This document shows positions 35,115 to 43,432 of a DNA stretch of 64,000 nt, one piece after another. Source of the DNA: an uncultured Eubacterium sp. (lineage in GTDB: Bacteria; Bacillota; Clostridia; Lachnospirales; Lachnospiraceae). Positions within the stretch are counted from its first letter, which is position 1. The number at the start of each line of letters is the position of its first letter. The DNA is taken from positions 62,001 through 126,000 of the forward strand of contig CAJTZN010000001.1 in NCBI GenBank assembly GCA_910584065.1. Reading direction: 5' to 3'. Under the pieces are notes generated by a model. The model saw only the letters and a program-made list of their open reading frames with translations, made no database searches and had not been told where the DNA came from. Both the position numbers and the translations under genes were made by a program.

Positions 35115-35888
35115 ATGGCTTTGAATGAATCGGAAAAGAGAAAGTTGTGGGACAAATACATGAAGACCAAAAGTGCAGAGATTCGGGAACAGCTCATTCT
35201 CGAGTACGTGAACCTGGTGAACCTCGTTGCCGGGCGTATGGGCATGTATTTGGGTTATACGGTAGAATATGATGACCTGGTTGGATATGGAATTTTCGGA
35301 CTCATTGATGCCATAGATAAATTCAACCTTGATAAGAATGTGAAATTTGAGACGTATGCCAGCCTGCGGATCCGCGGTTCGATCCTTGACCAGATCCGGA
35401 AAATGGACTGGATTCCGAGGACGCTCCGCCAGCGCCAGCGCCAGATGGACCAGGCGTGCGCGAAGCTGGAGTCGGAACTGGGCCGGCCGGCTACGAATGA
35501 GGAAATAGCAGCGGAATTGGATATTACTGTAGAAGAGTACGATGGATGGAAGAACGAAGCGCAGTTTACGAATTTGGTTTCCCTGGATGATTATTTGGAA
35601 CAGGGTGGCGACGCGAGGATGGAAACTGGCGGGGCGCGCCGGTTTGAACAGCCGGAACAGGCGGTGGAGAAGCAGGAACTGAAGAAGATGCTGGCAGAGG
35701 CATTGAAAAAACTGACCGAGAAGGAGAGAAGTGTCATTACGCTCTATTACTATGAAGATATGACGCTCAAAGAGATCAGTGTAGTGTTGTCCGTTTCGGA
35801 ATCCCGTGTATCCCAGCTTCATACGAAAGCGTTGTCGAAGATCAGGGCGCAGATCGGAGATTCGGTTGAGTTATTAAATTTGTTTTGA
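35115..35888 (+). CDS. sigD: RNA polymerase sigma factor for flagellar operon (SigD/FliA)
   Basis: The 257-residue sigma-28 factor has region 2 (LVNLVAGRMGMYLGYTVEYD, DLVGYGIFGLIDAIDKF, FETYASLRIRGSILDQIRKM, DWIPRTLRQR), region 3 and region 4 (LTEKERSVITLYYYEDMTLK followed by EISVVLSVSESRVSQLHTKA). It directs late flagellar and chemotaxis promoters, such as the site found upstream of fliK. I start at ATG 35115, six bases after GAGGAAGGG; ATG 35109 abuts that site. Confidence 0.95.
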   Translation: MALNESEKRKLWDKYMKTKSAEIREQLILEYVNLVNLVAGRMGMYLGYTVEYDDLVGYGIFGLIDAIDKFNLDKNVKFETYASLRIRGSILDQIRKMDWIPRTLRQRQRQMDQACAKLESELGRPATNEEIAAELDITVEEYDGWKNEAQFTNLVSLDDYLEQGGDARMETGGARRFEQPEQAVEKQELKKMLAEALKKLTEKERSVITLYYYEDMTLKEISVVLSVSESRVSQLHTKALSKIRAQIGDSVELLNLF

Positions 35889-35942
35889 TGGAAAGCGATA
35901 ATCAGATTCATTTACTACGTTTGGTCGGAAGGAGATAAAGGT

Positions 35943-37541
35943 ATGGGAAAAAATGCGTATTTTCAAATAGTACATAAGACAAATAAAACGGCCCTCAAAG
36001 TGTTTCCGGCTTCGAAGGACGGGGAGATGTTTTCGATCGACGAAGTCATAAAGTATATGGAACTCATCAATTTTGGTGATTTTGACGTCATGGGGCTGAA
36101 CGCGTATTTGACGAAAGAAGATTTCCGTACGGAATTTGTTGTTTTGAATAAAGATATGCTGCCAGAGGATGGCAGATGTGCGATACACATCGAAAATCAG
36201 GGAGAACGGGCTGTGGCGCGGTTTTATCCGCCGTCGTCCAAAGGGAAGAAGATGACGAGGGACGACATACTCAGCGACCTGAACCTGGCTGGGATCGTAC
36301 ACGGGATCCGGCAGGACATTATAGATCAGTTTTTGAAAAATCCCGAATACTGCAGGGATTATGTCGTAGCGGTCGCAACGCCGCCCGTGCAGGGGCACGA
36401 TGCCACGATCGAGTATCATTTTGATCTCAACACGACAGCCAGGCCGAAATTAAAAGAAGATGGGAGCGTAGACTTTCATCAATTGGGAAATATTAAGCCT
36501 GTGGAGGTCGGCGACAAGCTCGCCACTCTCACGCCGGCAGACCGCGGGAAGGCGGGTATCAATGTCGTCGGTGCGGCCCTGCCGCCGAATAAAGTGACGG
36601 TGAGGGTGCTCCGTTTCGGGCGCAATATCACACTGTCCGAGGACAAGTGCGAACTGTACTCACAGGTTGCCGGCCACGTCACGCTCGTCGACGATATGGT
36701 CATGGTATCGAACGTATACGAGGTTCCGGCAAACGTAGACGCTTCCACGGGGGATATTGAGTACAATGGCACGGTAAATATAGTCGGAAATGTCAATACA
36801 GGATATGTCGTCAAAGCGGAAAATGATATAATCGTGAACGGTGTCGTGGAGGGCGCGACGCTTATTGCCGGAGGAAATATCGTACTGAAACGGGGAATGC
36901 AGGGGATGTCGCGCGGGAAGCTGGATGCGGTCGGAAATATCACGGCGAAATTTATCGAGAACAGTACGGTGCGCTGTAACGGTACGCTTATGTGTGACGC
37001 CGTGTTGCACAGTGACGTCGAGGCGAAGGATAAGATTTCAATACTGGGACGAAAAGGCTTGATCAATGGCGGGCATGTCAAATCTTATACGAATATCGCT
37101 GCGACGCAGCTCGGTTCTATGATGGGGATCCAGACGATCGTTGAGATCATGTCAGATATTGAACTTGTGAAGATGCATATGGATCTGGGCGAGAAGGTGA
37201 AGCAGTCGATCGAGGCGCTGGAGCAGATGGATATGGTACTGATCTCGATCAAGCGGTCGATCAAGAGCGGAAACGAGCTCACGAGACAGCAGGAGAGATA
37301 TTTAAAGATGGCTGCGGTTTCCAAGCCGAAACTGACGCAGGATATACGTGAGATGGAGGCGCAGAGGGAATTTCTGCAGAAGGTGATCGACTCCGCCAAA
37401 CATGTGGGCATACGTGTGGAAAATACGGTAAATGCCGGGGTAAAGATCGTGATCAAAGATGTGTCCAGGAACATCAATGACAATATATCAAGATGTAAGT
37501 TTATCAGGGAGGGAGCGGATATTAAGTCCGTCAGCATCTGA
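35943..37541 (+). CDS. FapA (DUF342) family protein
   Basis: The 532-residue protein shows the FapA/DUF342 layout: an N-terminal region (residues 1-110), a beta-helix core with repeating hydrophobic steps (VNIVGNVNTGYVVKAENDII, VEGATLIAGGNIVLKRGMQG), and a C-terminal coiled coil (about 400-480). DUF342 proteins are common next to sigD in Clostridia; a Vibrio relative localises FlhF-related functions and glucose signalling to flagella. The exact role here is unknown. GGAAGGAGATAAAGG precedes ATG 35943. Confidence 0.85.
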   Translation: MGKNAYFQIVHKTNKTALKVFPASKDGEMFSIDEVIKYMELINFGDFDVMGLNAYLTKEDFRTEFVVLNKDMLPEDGRCAIHIENQGERAVARFYPPSSKGKKMTRDDILSDLNLAGIVHGIRQDIIDQFLKNPEYCRDYVVAVATPPVQGHDATIEYHFDLNTTARPKLKEDGSVDFHQLGNIKPVEVGDKLATLTPADRGKAGINVVGAALPPNKVTVRVLRFGRNITLSEDKCELYSQVAGHVTLVDDMVMVSNVYEVPANVDASTGDIEYNGTVNIVGNVNTGYVVKAENDIIVNGVVEGATLIAGGNIVLKRGMQGMSRGKLDAVGNITAKFIENSTVRCNGTLMCDAVLHSDVEAKDKISILGRKGLINGGHVKSYTNIAATQLGSMMGIQTIVEIMSDIELVKMHMDLGEKVKQSIEALEQMDMVLISIKRSIKSGNELTRQQERYLKMAAVSKPKLTQDIREMEAQREFLQKVIDSAKHVGIRVENTVNAGVKIVIKDVSRNINDNISRCKFIREGADIKSVSI

Positions 37542-37575
37542 CGATTGATTTGAGAAGAAAGGTATGGTGGTCGTT

Positions 37576-37878
37576 ATGTCGATCAGCGCAATTGACGCGT
37601 CTACGCTGGCGCCGCGTTCGGCGGAAGCATCCAGTCTTGTAGGGAAAGAACAGCACCAGTTCCAGCATGTGAGCGAGAGCGGGGCGATGAGTTTTGAGAA
37701 GTCTGTGGAGCAGAAAAACCAGAGAGCGGTGGAAACGGCGAAAAGCGAGACGGAGGAATACAGTTTTGACGGCTCCGGTTCCGCAAAATACAGCGGCGGC
37801 AGGAAGAAGAAGAAAAAACAGACGAAGGAGGCGCCGGTAGCGCCGCGGTCAGACAGTAGTTTTGACATTACCATATAA
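37576..37878 (+). CDS. Small hypothetical protein of the flagellar cluster
   Basis: About 100 residues, largely hydrophilic and probably disordered, with a lysine run (GGRKKKKKQTK, near residues 77-87). No membrane helix or known domain is visible. Its neighbours are the FapA gene and an SwrB-like gene, so it may be a cluster-specific accessory factor. The start is unsettled: ATG 37564 and ATG 37576 are both in frame, and AGAAAGG ends one base before the former; I chose 37576. Confidence 0.6.
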   Translation: MSISAIDASTLAPRSAEASSLVGKEQHQFQHVSESGAMSFEKSVEQKNQRAVETAKSETEEYSFDGSGSAKYSGGRKKKKKQTKEAPVAPRSDSSFDITI

Positions 37879-37902
37879 AACAAGGAAAGGTATGAATGGA
37901 CA

Positions 37903-38766
37903 ATGACTGCAACAGAAGTTATATTGCTTGTGATTGGTTTTCTCAGCATTTGCGGCAGCTTTTTTCTGGGAAACAGGGAAAAAACAGGGGAAGAAGAACT
38001 CCCAGAGGATGAAAATGTTTCGCGGAATGTCTGGACAGAGAAAGAAGAAGAGCTCGTGAGGGAGAGGATCCAGTCGATCTTAGAGGAGGAAAAGGAAAAT
38101 ATACTCGCCGAGACGACGGATACCCTCAATCGAAAGAGTAATGAAAAGATTATGGAATTTGACGAATTTTCCGGTCAGCTGCTGGAAAAGATCAATCACA
38201 ATCATGAAGAAGTTGTGTTTATGTATCATATGCTGACGAAAAAAGAGGAAGAGTGGAAGGAAGCGGCGGCAAAGCCGGATACGTTTGTGAAAAAGCCTTT
38301 GGCTGCGCCGGAGCCGGAGGAGGAGACGCCGGGACAAACACCGGTGAAGAAAGCAGCATATGTCGGACAACCGGGGAGAGAAGGAACGGCCCAGATGACG
38401 TCGGATGAAACGGGAAAGACGCAGCCTGCTGAAAAGGAAGCGGGTCAGGCGGGCGGACCGGTCCATTCACAGGAAGAAGAACGCGTACATCCACCGGTTA
38501 CCGGACTCGAACGACTGGCTAAGAGTCATCCGGCTAAGACAAAGACGGCAGTCCGTGGTCCGCAGCAGAAAGCAGCGCAACAGCCATCCGGCCAGGGGCA
38601 GGCGGCGTCCACGATTCCGGTAGAGGTTGCGGCTGGAAAAAATGTCAATGATCAGGTGCTGAAGTTGTACAAGCAGGGAAAATCCGTGGTGGAAATATCG
38701 AAAGAGCTCAATGTCGGGCAGGGTGAGGTGAAACTGACGATTGCTCTTTATGGAGGGAACCGATGA
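37903..38766 (+). CDS. SwrB-like protein with DUF6115/DUF2802-type C-terminus
   Basis: The 287-residue protein has one N-terminal membrane helix (residues 3-22), a coiled coil (45-125), a Pro/Gln/Lys-rich linker, and a conserved C-terminal helix-turn-helix-like motif (NVNDQVLKLYKQGKSVVEIS, KELNVGQGEVKLTIALYGG). Bacillus SwrB, also encoded just after sigD, has this topology and activates the flagellar export switch. The assignment is by architecture and position, not by clear identity. It overlaps the next gene by ATGA. Confidence 0.75.
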   Translation: MTATEVILLVIGFLSICGSFFLGNREKTGEEELPEDENVSRNVWTEKEEELVRERIQSILEEEKENILAETTDTLNRKSNEKIMEFDEFSGQLLEKINHNHEEVVFMYHMLTKKEEEWKEAAAKPDTFVKKPLAAPEPEEETPGQTPVKKAAYVGQPGREGTAQMTSDETGKTQPAEKEAGQAGGPVHSQEEERVHPPVTGLERLAKSHPAKTKTAVRGPQQKAAQQPSGQGQAASTIPVEVAAGKNVNDQVLKLYKQGKSVVEISKELNVGQGEVKLTIALYGGNR

Positions 38767-39335
38767 AGGCGAAATGGTTTATCAGAGGGTTGGGGACAGG
38801 CATCGTTCTGACCGCCCTCATTTTATGTATGGCGTACCGGAGCAACCGGAACGATGGCAGCGTGATCAAAGAGGCAAAGGAACTTGGTATGGTGTTTCCG
38901 GAAAATGAGACGGGAGATGTCTCGCGGCCGGAGAAAGAACAGGCGGAACAGCTGGCGAAAGACCAGGCAAAGGAGAAGAAAGAGAAGAAGAAGGAGCAGG
39001 CACAGGAAAAACAGAAACCGGCGTCCGGCGCGGCCGTCAGCCAGAAAAACGAAACGGATCAGGAAGCGAAAGACAAGCTGGATAAGAGCAGCAAGGATAT
39101 TTCCCAGGGCTCTAAATATCAGGGGGGAACGAAGTCCTTTGTCGTGAGGAGCGGTCTTCTCTCCAGTTCGGTGGCGAGGGAGATGGAAGAGGCGGGGGTC
39201 ATTGATGATGCGGACGCCTTTGACGATTATATCGAGAAAAACGGTTACGGAAAACAGCTTCGGAGCGGTAAATATAAAATTCCGGACGGGGCGGATTACG
39301 AGACGATCGCCAAAATCATTACGCGGCAGAATTGA
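38763..39335 (+). CDS. Membrane protein with YceG/MltG-like N-subdomain, no catalytic part
   Basis: The 190-residue protein has one membrane helix (residues 8-25), a Lys/Glu/Gln-rich coil (55-110), and a C-terminal segment (125-190: VVRSGLLSSSVAREMEEAGV, LRSGKYKIPDGADYETIAKI) resembling the LysM-like subdomain of YceG/MltG lytic transglycosylases. The catalytic domain is absent, so it probably binds glycan or another partner. It is the last gene before rpsB. The start is within the previous stop. Confidence 0.72.
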   Translation: MKAKWFIRGLGTGIVLTALILCMAYRSNRNDGSVIKEAKELGMVFPENETGDVSRPEKEQAEQLAKDQAKEKKEKKKEQAQEKQKPASGAAVSQKNETDQEAKDKLDKSSKDISQGSKYQGGTKSFVVRSGLLSSSVAREMEEAGVIDDADAFDDYIEKNGYGKQLRSGKYKIPDGADYETIAKIITRQN

Positions 39336-39364
39336 CAGAAGTGACAGGATGTCGGAAAAAATGC

Positions 39365-39393
39365 TTGCATCTTAGGAGCATTTATGATAAAAT
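39365..39393 (+). promoter_or_regulatory. Predicted vegetative promoter of rpsB-tsf
   Basis: TTGCAT (39365-39370), a 17-bp spacer and TAAAAT (39388-39393). It starts 29 bp after the preceding gene and about 115 bp before rpsB, leaving a long untranslated leader. Confidence 0.7.
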
Positions 39394-39427
39394 TACAAAT
39401 TGAGTTGAAAAAACACGAAGGCTGATT

Positions 39428-39466
39428 TTTTCCAGCGGTGCTCCCGGTGCCGGGGGTTTTGGAAAA
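39428..39466 (+). other. Predicted hairpin in the rpsB leader RNA
   Basis: TTTTCCA (39428-39434) pairs with TGGAAAA (39460-39466), enclosing a GC-rich inner stem CCCGG/CCGGG (39443-39454). Ribosomal protein leaders often bind their own product; S2 autoregulation is known in other bacteria, but I cannot match this fold to a described leader family. Confidence 0.4.
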
Positions 39467-39509
39467 GAAATGAGGCTTTCGGAAGAAAAACCAAATGGAG
39501 GGAAAGAAA

Positions 39510-40265
39510 ATGAGTGTTATTTCAATGAAGCAGTTGTTGGAAGCAGGAGTTCATTTCGGGCATCAGACGAGAAGATGGAACCCCAAAATGGCGGAGTATA
39601 TTTACACGGAGAGAAATGGTATCTATATTATCGACCTGCAGAAGTCGGTAGGCAAGGTGGACGAGGCGTACAACGCGATCCGCGAAATTGCCGCGGACGG
39701 CGGAAATATTTTGTTTGTCGGCACAAAGAAACAGGCGCAGGATTCGATCCGCAACGAGGCGGAGCGCTGTGGCATGTACTATGTCAATGAGAGATGGCTC
39801 GGCGGTATGCTGACGAACTTTAAGACGATCCAGGCTCGTATCAAGAGACTGAAAGCGATTGAAAAAATGTCGGAAGACGGAACATTTGATGTACTTCCGA
39901 AAAAAGAAGTGATCAATATAAAGAAAGAATGGGCAAAACTGGAGAAGAACCTCGGTGGTATTAAGGACATGAAAAATGTACCGGACGCCATTTTTGTCGT
40001 AGACCCGAAAAAAGAGAGGATTTGTATTCAGGAGGCGCACATTCTCGGTATTCCTCTGATCGGTATCGTGGACACGAACTGCGATCCGGAAGAGCTGGAC
40101 TATGTGATCCCTGGTAATGACGACGCGATCCGCGCCGTAAAACTGATCGTGTCGAAGATGGCGGATGCCGTGATCGAGGCAAAACAGGGTGAGACCTATG
40201 CCGATGCCCCGGCTGAAGAGGAAGAAGAGGGTGCAGAGGAAATCGCGTCTGCAGAGGCAGAGTAA
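39510..40265 (+). CDS. rpsB: 30S ribosomal protein S2
   Basis: The 251-residue protein starts [19 protein letters not shown] and continues [48 protein letters not shown] and [20 protein letters not shown], all S2 hallmarks. A Glu/Ala-rich tail ends it. The start is ATG 39510, seven bases after TGGAGGG; the ATG at 39495 lies upstream of that site. Confidence 0.97.
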   Translation: MSVISMKQLLEAGVHFGHQTRRWNPKMAEYIYTERNGIYIIDLQKSVGKVDEAYNAIREIAADGGNILFVGTKKQAQDSIRNEAERCGMYYVNERWLGGMLTNFKTIQARIKRLKAIEKMSEDGTFDVLPKKEVINIKKEWAKLEKNLGGIKDMKNVPDAIFVVDPKKERICIQEAHILGIPLIGIVDTNCDPEELDYVIPGNDDAIRAVKLIVSKMADAVIEAKQGETYADAPAEEEEEGAEEIASAEAE

Positions 40266-40269
40266 ATTA

Positions 40270-40286
40270 CGGCAAAATATTTGCCG
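40270..40286 (+). other. Small hairpin after rpsB
   Basis: CGGCAAA (40270-40276) and TTTGCCG (40280-40286) form a perfect 7-bp stem with a three-base loop, five bases after the rpsB stop. No T-run follows, so it might protect the 3' end or lower read-through into tsf. Confidence 0.5.
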
Positions 40287-40302
40287 ATGCTCCGGCGGTG
40301 AG

Positions 40303-40369
40303 AAGGAATTCATTCCTAAGGAACTCATTCCTAAGGAACTCATTCCTAAGGAATTTATTCCTAAGAATT
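40303..40369 (+). repeat. Tandem 15-bp palindromic repeats between rpsB and tsf
   Basis: Four units of the type AAGGAAYTCATTCCT (40303-40317, 40318-40332, 40333-40347, 40348-40362) plus a partial fifth. Each unit is itself an inverted repeat (AGGAA/TTCCT). Units 2 and 3 are identical; units 1 and 4 differ from them by one and two bases. Confidence 0.9.
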
Positions 40370-40391
40370 GAAAGAAAGGAAGATTTGAAAA

Positions 40392-41321
40392 ATGGCTATT
40401 TCAGCATCTATGGTGAAAGAATTAAGGGAAATGACAGGCGCTGGTATGATGGATTGTAAAAAAGCGCTTACAAATACAGATGGCGATATGGATAAAGCGG
40501 TAGAGTACCTGCGCGAGAACGGTCTGGCAAAAGCGGAGAAAAAGGCTGGCAGGATTGCGGCGGAAGGTATCGTGAAGACGAATATCAGTGAGGACGGAAA
40601 ACAGGCTGTTGTCGTAGAAGTGAACAGCGAGACGGATTTCGTGGCAAAGAATGAAAAATTCCAGGATTTTGTCGGAGCAGTTGCGGCACAGATCAATGGT
40701 TCCGGTGCTGCTGACCTCGAGGCATTTATGGAAGAAGCATGGGCAGGGGATTCTTCTAAAACAGTAAAAGAAGAACTGGCTTCCATGATCGCTACCATCG
40801 GCGAGAACATGAACATCCGCCGTTTTGAGAAAGTTTCCTGTGAGCAGGGACTTGTCGTTGACTATATCCACGCAGGCGGAAAGATCGGCGTACTGATTGC
40901 AGCGGAGACGGATAACACGGGCGACGCTGTGAAAGAGTGCCTGAAAAACGTGGCAATGCAGGTGGCGGCTATGAACCCGAAATATCTTTCTTCCGCGGAT
41001 GTGTCCGAGGAATATAAGGAGAAGGAGAAAGAAGTACTGCTTGCTCAGGCGAAGAATGATCCGGCCAATGCGAATAAACCGGAAAATATCATCGAAAAGA
41101 TGATCATGGGACGCCTGAACAAAGAGTTGAAGGAAGTCTGCCTGACAGAGCAGGTTTACGTAAAGGCAGAGAACAAAGAGTCCGTAGCTAAATATGTGGA
41201 GTCCGTGGCAAAAGCTGAGGGATGCAGCATTAAGCTCGTTCGTTTTGTCCGCTATGAAACAGGGGAAGGCCTGGAAAAGAAAAACGAGGATTTTGCGGCC
41301 GAGGTGGCAGCACAACTGTAA
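40392..41321 (+). CDS. tsf: Translation elongation factor Ts
   Basis: EF-Ts recycles EF-Tu from GDP to GTP. The 309-residue protein has the UBA-like N-domain (VKELREMTGAGMMDCKKALT), the core hallmark VVEVNSETDFVAKNEKFQDF, and the C-terminal coiled coil region. Length is typical of Clostridia. GAAAGGAAG precedes ATG 40392 by about eight bases. A strong terminator follows. Confidence 0.97.
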   Translation: MAISASMVKELREMTGAGMMDCKKALTNTDGDMDKAVEYLRENGLAKAEKKAGRIAAEGIVKTNISEDGKQAVVVEVNSETDFVAKNEKFQDFVGAVAAQINGSGAADLEAFMEEAWAGDSSKTVKEELASMIATIGENMNIRRFEKVSCEQGLVVDYIHAGGKIGVLIAAETDNTGDAVKECLKNVAMQVAAMNPKYLSSADVSEEYKEKEKEVLLAQAKNDPANANKPENIIEKMIMGRLNKELKEVCLTEQVYVKAENKESVAKYVESVAKAEGCSIKLVRFVRYETGEGLEKKNEDFAAEVAAQL

Positions 41322-41336
41322 ATAATTGTAATGATT

Positions 41337-41381
41337 GGGCTCTGAATGCCATACCTTTGGTATTTGGAGCCCGCTTTTTTT
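41337..41381 (+). terminator. Rho-independent terminator after tsf
   Basis: GGGCTC (41337-41342) pairs with GAGCCC (41367-41372), with an inner ATACC/GGTAT stem, followed by a T7 run. It ends the rpsB-tsf transcript before the three-gene insert. Confidence 0.88.
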
Positions 41382-41398
41382 AAAAAGTAATTTTTTTG

Positions 41399-41427
41399 TT
41401 GTTAATTCTCGGAAAATCATGTATAAT
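41399..41427 (+). promoter_or_regulatory. Predicted promoter of the GGDEF gene
   Basis: TTGTTA (41399-41404), 17 bp, TATAAT (41422-41427), 18 bp past the tsf terminator and 58 bp before the gene. Confidence 0.65.
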
Positions 41428-41485
41428 AAAACGTGTATGTATATTTACGTAGGATTTAGCAAAAACATATATTGGGGATGATTCG

Positions 41486-43411
41486 ATGTTTTACAATGGC
41501 AGAAAAAATTTGTGCGTGGTTATGAGTGATCCGGCGAACCATTATCAGGAACAGGTATGCAAGACACTTACTTCCCTTGCTCAGGTGAGGGGATATAATC
41601 TCGCGTATTTCGCATGCTTTACGAGTTATGGCGTGGATACGAAAAATGGCAGAGGCCAGGCGAATATCATTAATTTGATCCCGTATGAGAAATTTGATGG
41701 ATTTATCATATGCCATGACACGATTGCGAATGAGGGTGCGGTCGAGCAGATGTTTCAGTACATCAAACAGCGCGCGAAAGCGCCTGTCGTTACGATCCGC
41801 AGAAGAAGAGAAGATTTTCCGTGCGTGCTGTCAGAGGACTGCGGTTCCATCCAGAAGATCGTCCAGCATTTAGTGGATGTTCACGGATTTGACCGTATTG
41901 CTTTTATGAACGGCCCGGAGGGACATCCGGATGCTAAAACGCGTGTACATGATTATAAAAAAGGACTTGAGAGCCGGGGAATCACTTTTGAAGAAAAGAT
42001 GGTTTTTTACGGAGATTTTTGGAGAAGAAAGGCCAGACAGGCTGCGGATTATTTCACGATGGAACTGGCGAAACGGCCGCAGGCGGTCGTTTGTGCCAAT
42101 GATTATATGGCGATCGCGCTCTGCAACGAGCTGATCAACCGGGAAGTGATGGTACCGGAAGACATCGTGATCACTGGTTTTGACGATATATGGGAATCGA
42201 CGACAAATATGCCGCCGCTGACAACCGTTACCGTGCAGGCGGGAAAAATGAGCGAATTGGCGTTTGATACGCTGGTGAAGATGATGCGGGGCGAAGAAGT
42301 GCCGAAGGTTCAGACGGTTCATTCCGAGCCGGTATTCCGTAATTCCTGCGGATGTGAAAATATGAATTTTGCTTCGGTAGCCAAAAAGAGAGTGCGTCAG
42401 AATAAAGAAAACGAAGATATCATGGAACTGATGAGCAGTAATACTCATATGACGGTTGAGATGTCGGAGGCGGACTGCGCGGAAGAACTCGTGGAGCACA
42501 CGAGGATCCTGCAGAATCCCGACAATTTTGTGAGGAATTTCTTTATCTGCTTAGGTGAGGGGAGGGGAGATTCTTACCCGAAATACCATTCGACGGGGCC
42601 GGGGTATCCGGACCGTTTTCACTCGGTTGGCAGCGTGATCAACCGCCGGATCGTGCAGACGGAGCCGTTTGACGCCGTTGACCTTATTCCGAAAGAGGCG
42701 GCGGAGAGGGAACCGATGGTTTACTATTTCTTCCCTTTGCACAATCTCGACCGCACCTTTGGCTATTTTGCCATCAATTACAAAGGGGTACATAGCTGTG
42801 AAAAGACGTTTCACACATGGCTTGCCATCCTGGGAAATGCGTTGGAGAACCTTCGGCTGAGGCAGAAGAACAAAGTGCTGCTGGCGGAACTGAACAACCT
42901 CTACGTACACGACGCCCTGACCGGTCTTTTGAACCGCAGGGGATTTGAGTACAGTTCCCGCGACCTCTATGAACGGAGTGCCAAGGACGGTCAGACTGTA
43001 GTCATTATTTCTATTGATATGGACAATCTGAAGATCGTAAATGATACATTTGGACATGCGCAGGGCGATGTGGCGCTGCAGGAGATCGCGAGGGCCATGG
43101 AATACGCGGCGAGAGAGGGCGATGCCTGTGCCAGAACGGGCGGTGATGAGTTTACCGTTGTGGGGACCGGCTATGATGAGGAGACGGCGCAGGCATTTTT
43201 AGACCGGTTTCAGTCTCATATGGAGAAGTTTAACGAGGAGAGTGAGCTCCCATATCTTGTCAGGGCAAGCTACGGTTATTATATCGTTCCGCCGGATCAC
43301 GCGATCGCGCTGGATGCGGCGATCGTAAAGAGCGATAACTGCCTGTATGAGAATAAGCGGGAGAAAAAAGCAGAAAATTTGGACAGCGTTTTCAGAGATA
43401 GCGCTGTGTAA
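41486..43411 (+). CDS. Diguanylate cyclase with LacI-fold ligand-binding sensor
   Basis: The 641-residue protein begins with a periplasmic-binding-protein-like domain of LacI type (residues 7-285: LCVVMSDPANHYQEQVCKTL, FDGFIICHDT, VVCANDYMAIALCNELINRE, VPEDIVITGFDDI) but with no DNA-binding HTH and no signal peptide, so it is a cytoplasmic sugar-type sensor. A middle region (about 300-445) could be GAF-like. The C-terminal GGDEF domain is complete: HDALTGLLNRRGFEY, substrate loop and R-T-G-G-D-E-F with G552-F556, plus an inhibitory RxxD site (R543-D546) exactly five residues upstream. It should make c-di-GMP under ligand control. GGGGATG precedes ATG 41486. Confidence 0.9.
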   Translation: MFYNGRKNLCVVMSDPANHYQEQVCKTLTSLAQVRGYNLAYFACFTSYGVDTKNGRGQANIINLIPYEKFDGFIICHDTIANEGAVEQMFQYIKQRAKAPVVTIRRRREDFPCVLSEDCGSIQKIVQHLVDVHGFDRIAFMNGPEGHPDAKTRVHDYKKGLESRGITFEEKMVFYGDFWRRKARQAADYFTMELAKRPQAVVCANDYMAIALCNELINREVMVPEDIVITGFDDIWESTTNMPPLTTVTVQAGKMSELAFDTLVKMMRGEEVPKVQTVHSEPVFRNSCGCENMNFASVAKKRVRQNKENEDIMELMSSNTHMTVEMSEADCAEELVEHTRILQNPDNFVRNFFICLGEGRGDSYPKYHSTGPGYPDRFHSVGSVINRRIVQTEPFDAVDLIPKEAAEREPMVYYFFPLHNLDRTFGYFAINYKGVHSCEKTFHTWLAILGNALENLRLRQKNKVLLAELNNLYVHDALTGLLNRRGFEYSSRDLYERSAKDGQTVVIISIDMDNLKIVNDTFGHAQGDVALQEIARAMEYAAREGDACARTGGDEFTVVGTGYDEETAQAFLDRFQSHMEKFNEESELPYLVRASYGYYIVPPDHAIALDAAIVKSDNCLYENKREKKAENLDSVFRDSAV

Positions 43412-43432
43412 GTTTTGAAGGAGGACAGTTCA

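Noticed and set aside
40303..40369. CRISPR-like array
   Set aside because: Units are contiguous 15-bp repeats without unique spacers and there are no cas genes.
40189..40371. 60-codon ORF over the rpsB-tsf spacer repeats
   Set aside because: Overlaps the end of rpsB in another frame, is made of the palindromic repeat (KELIP units) and lacks a ribosome binding site.
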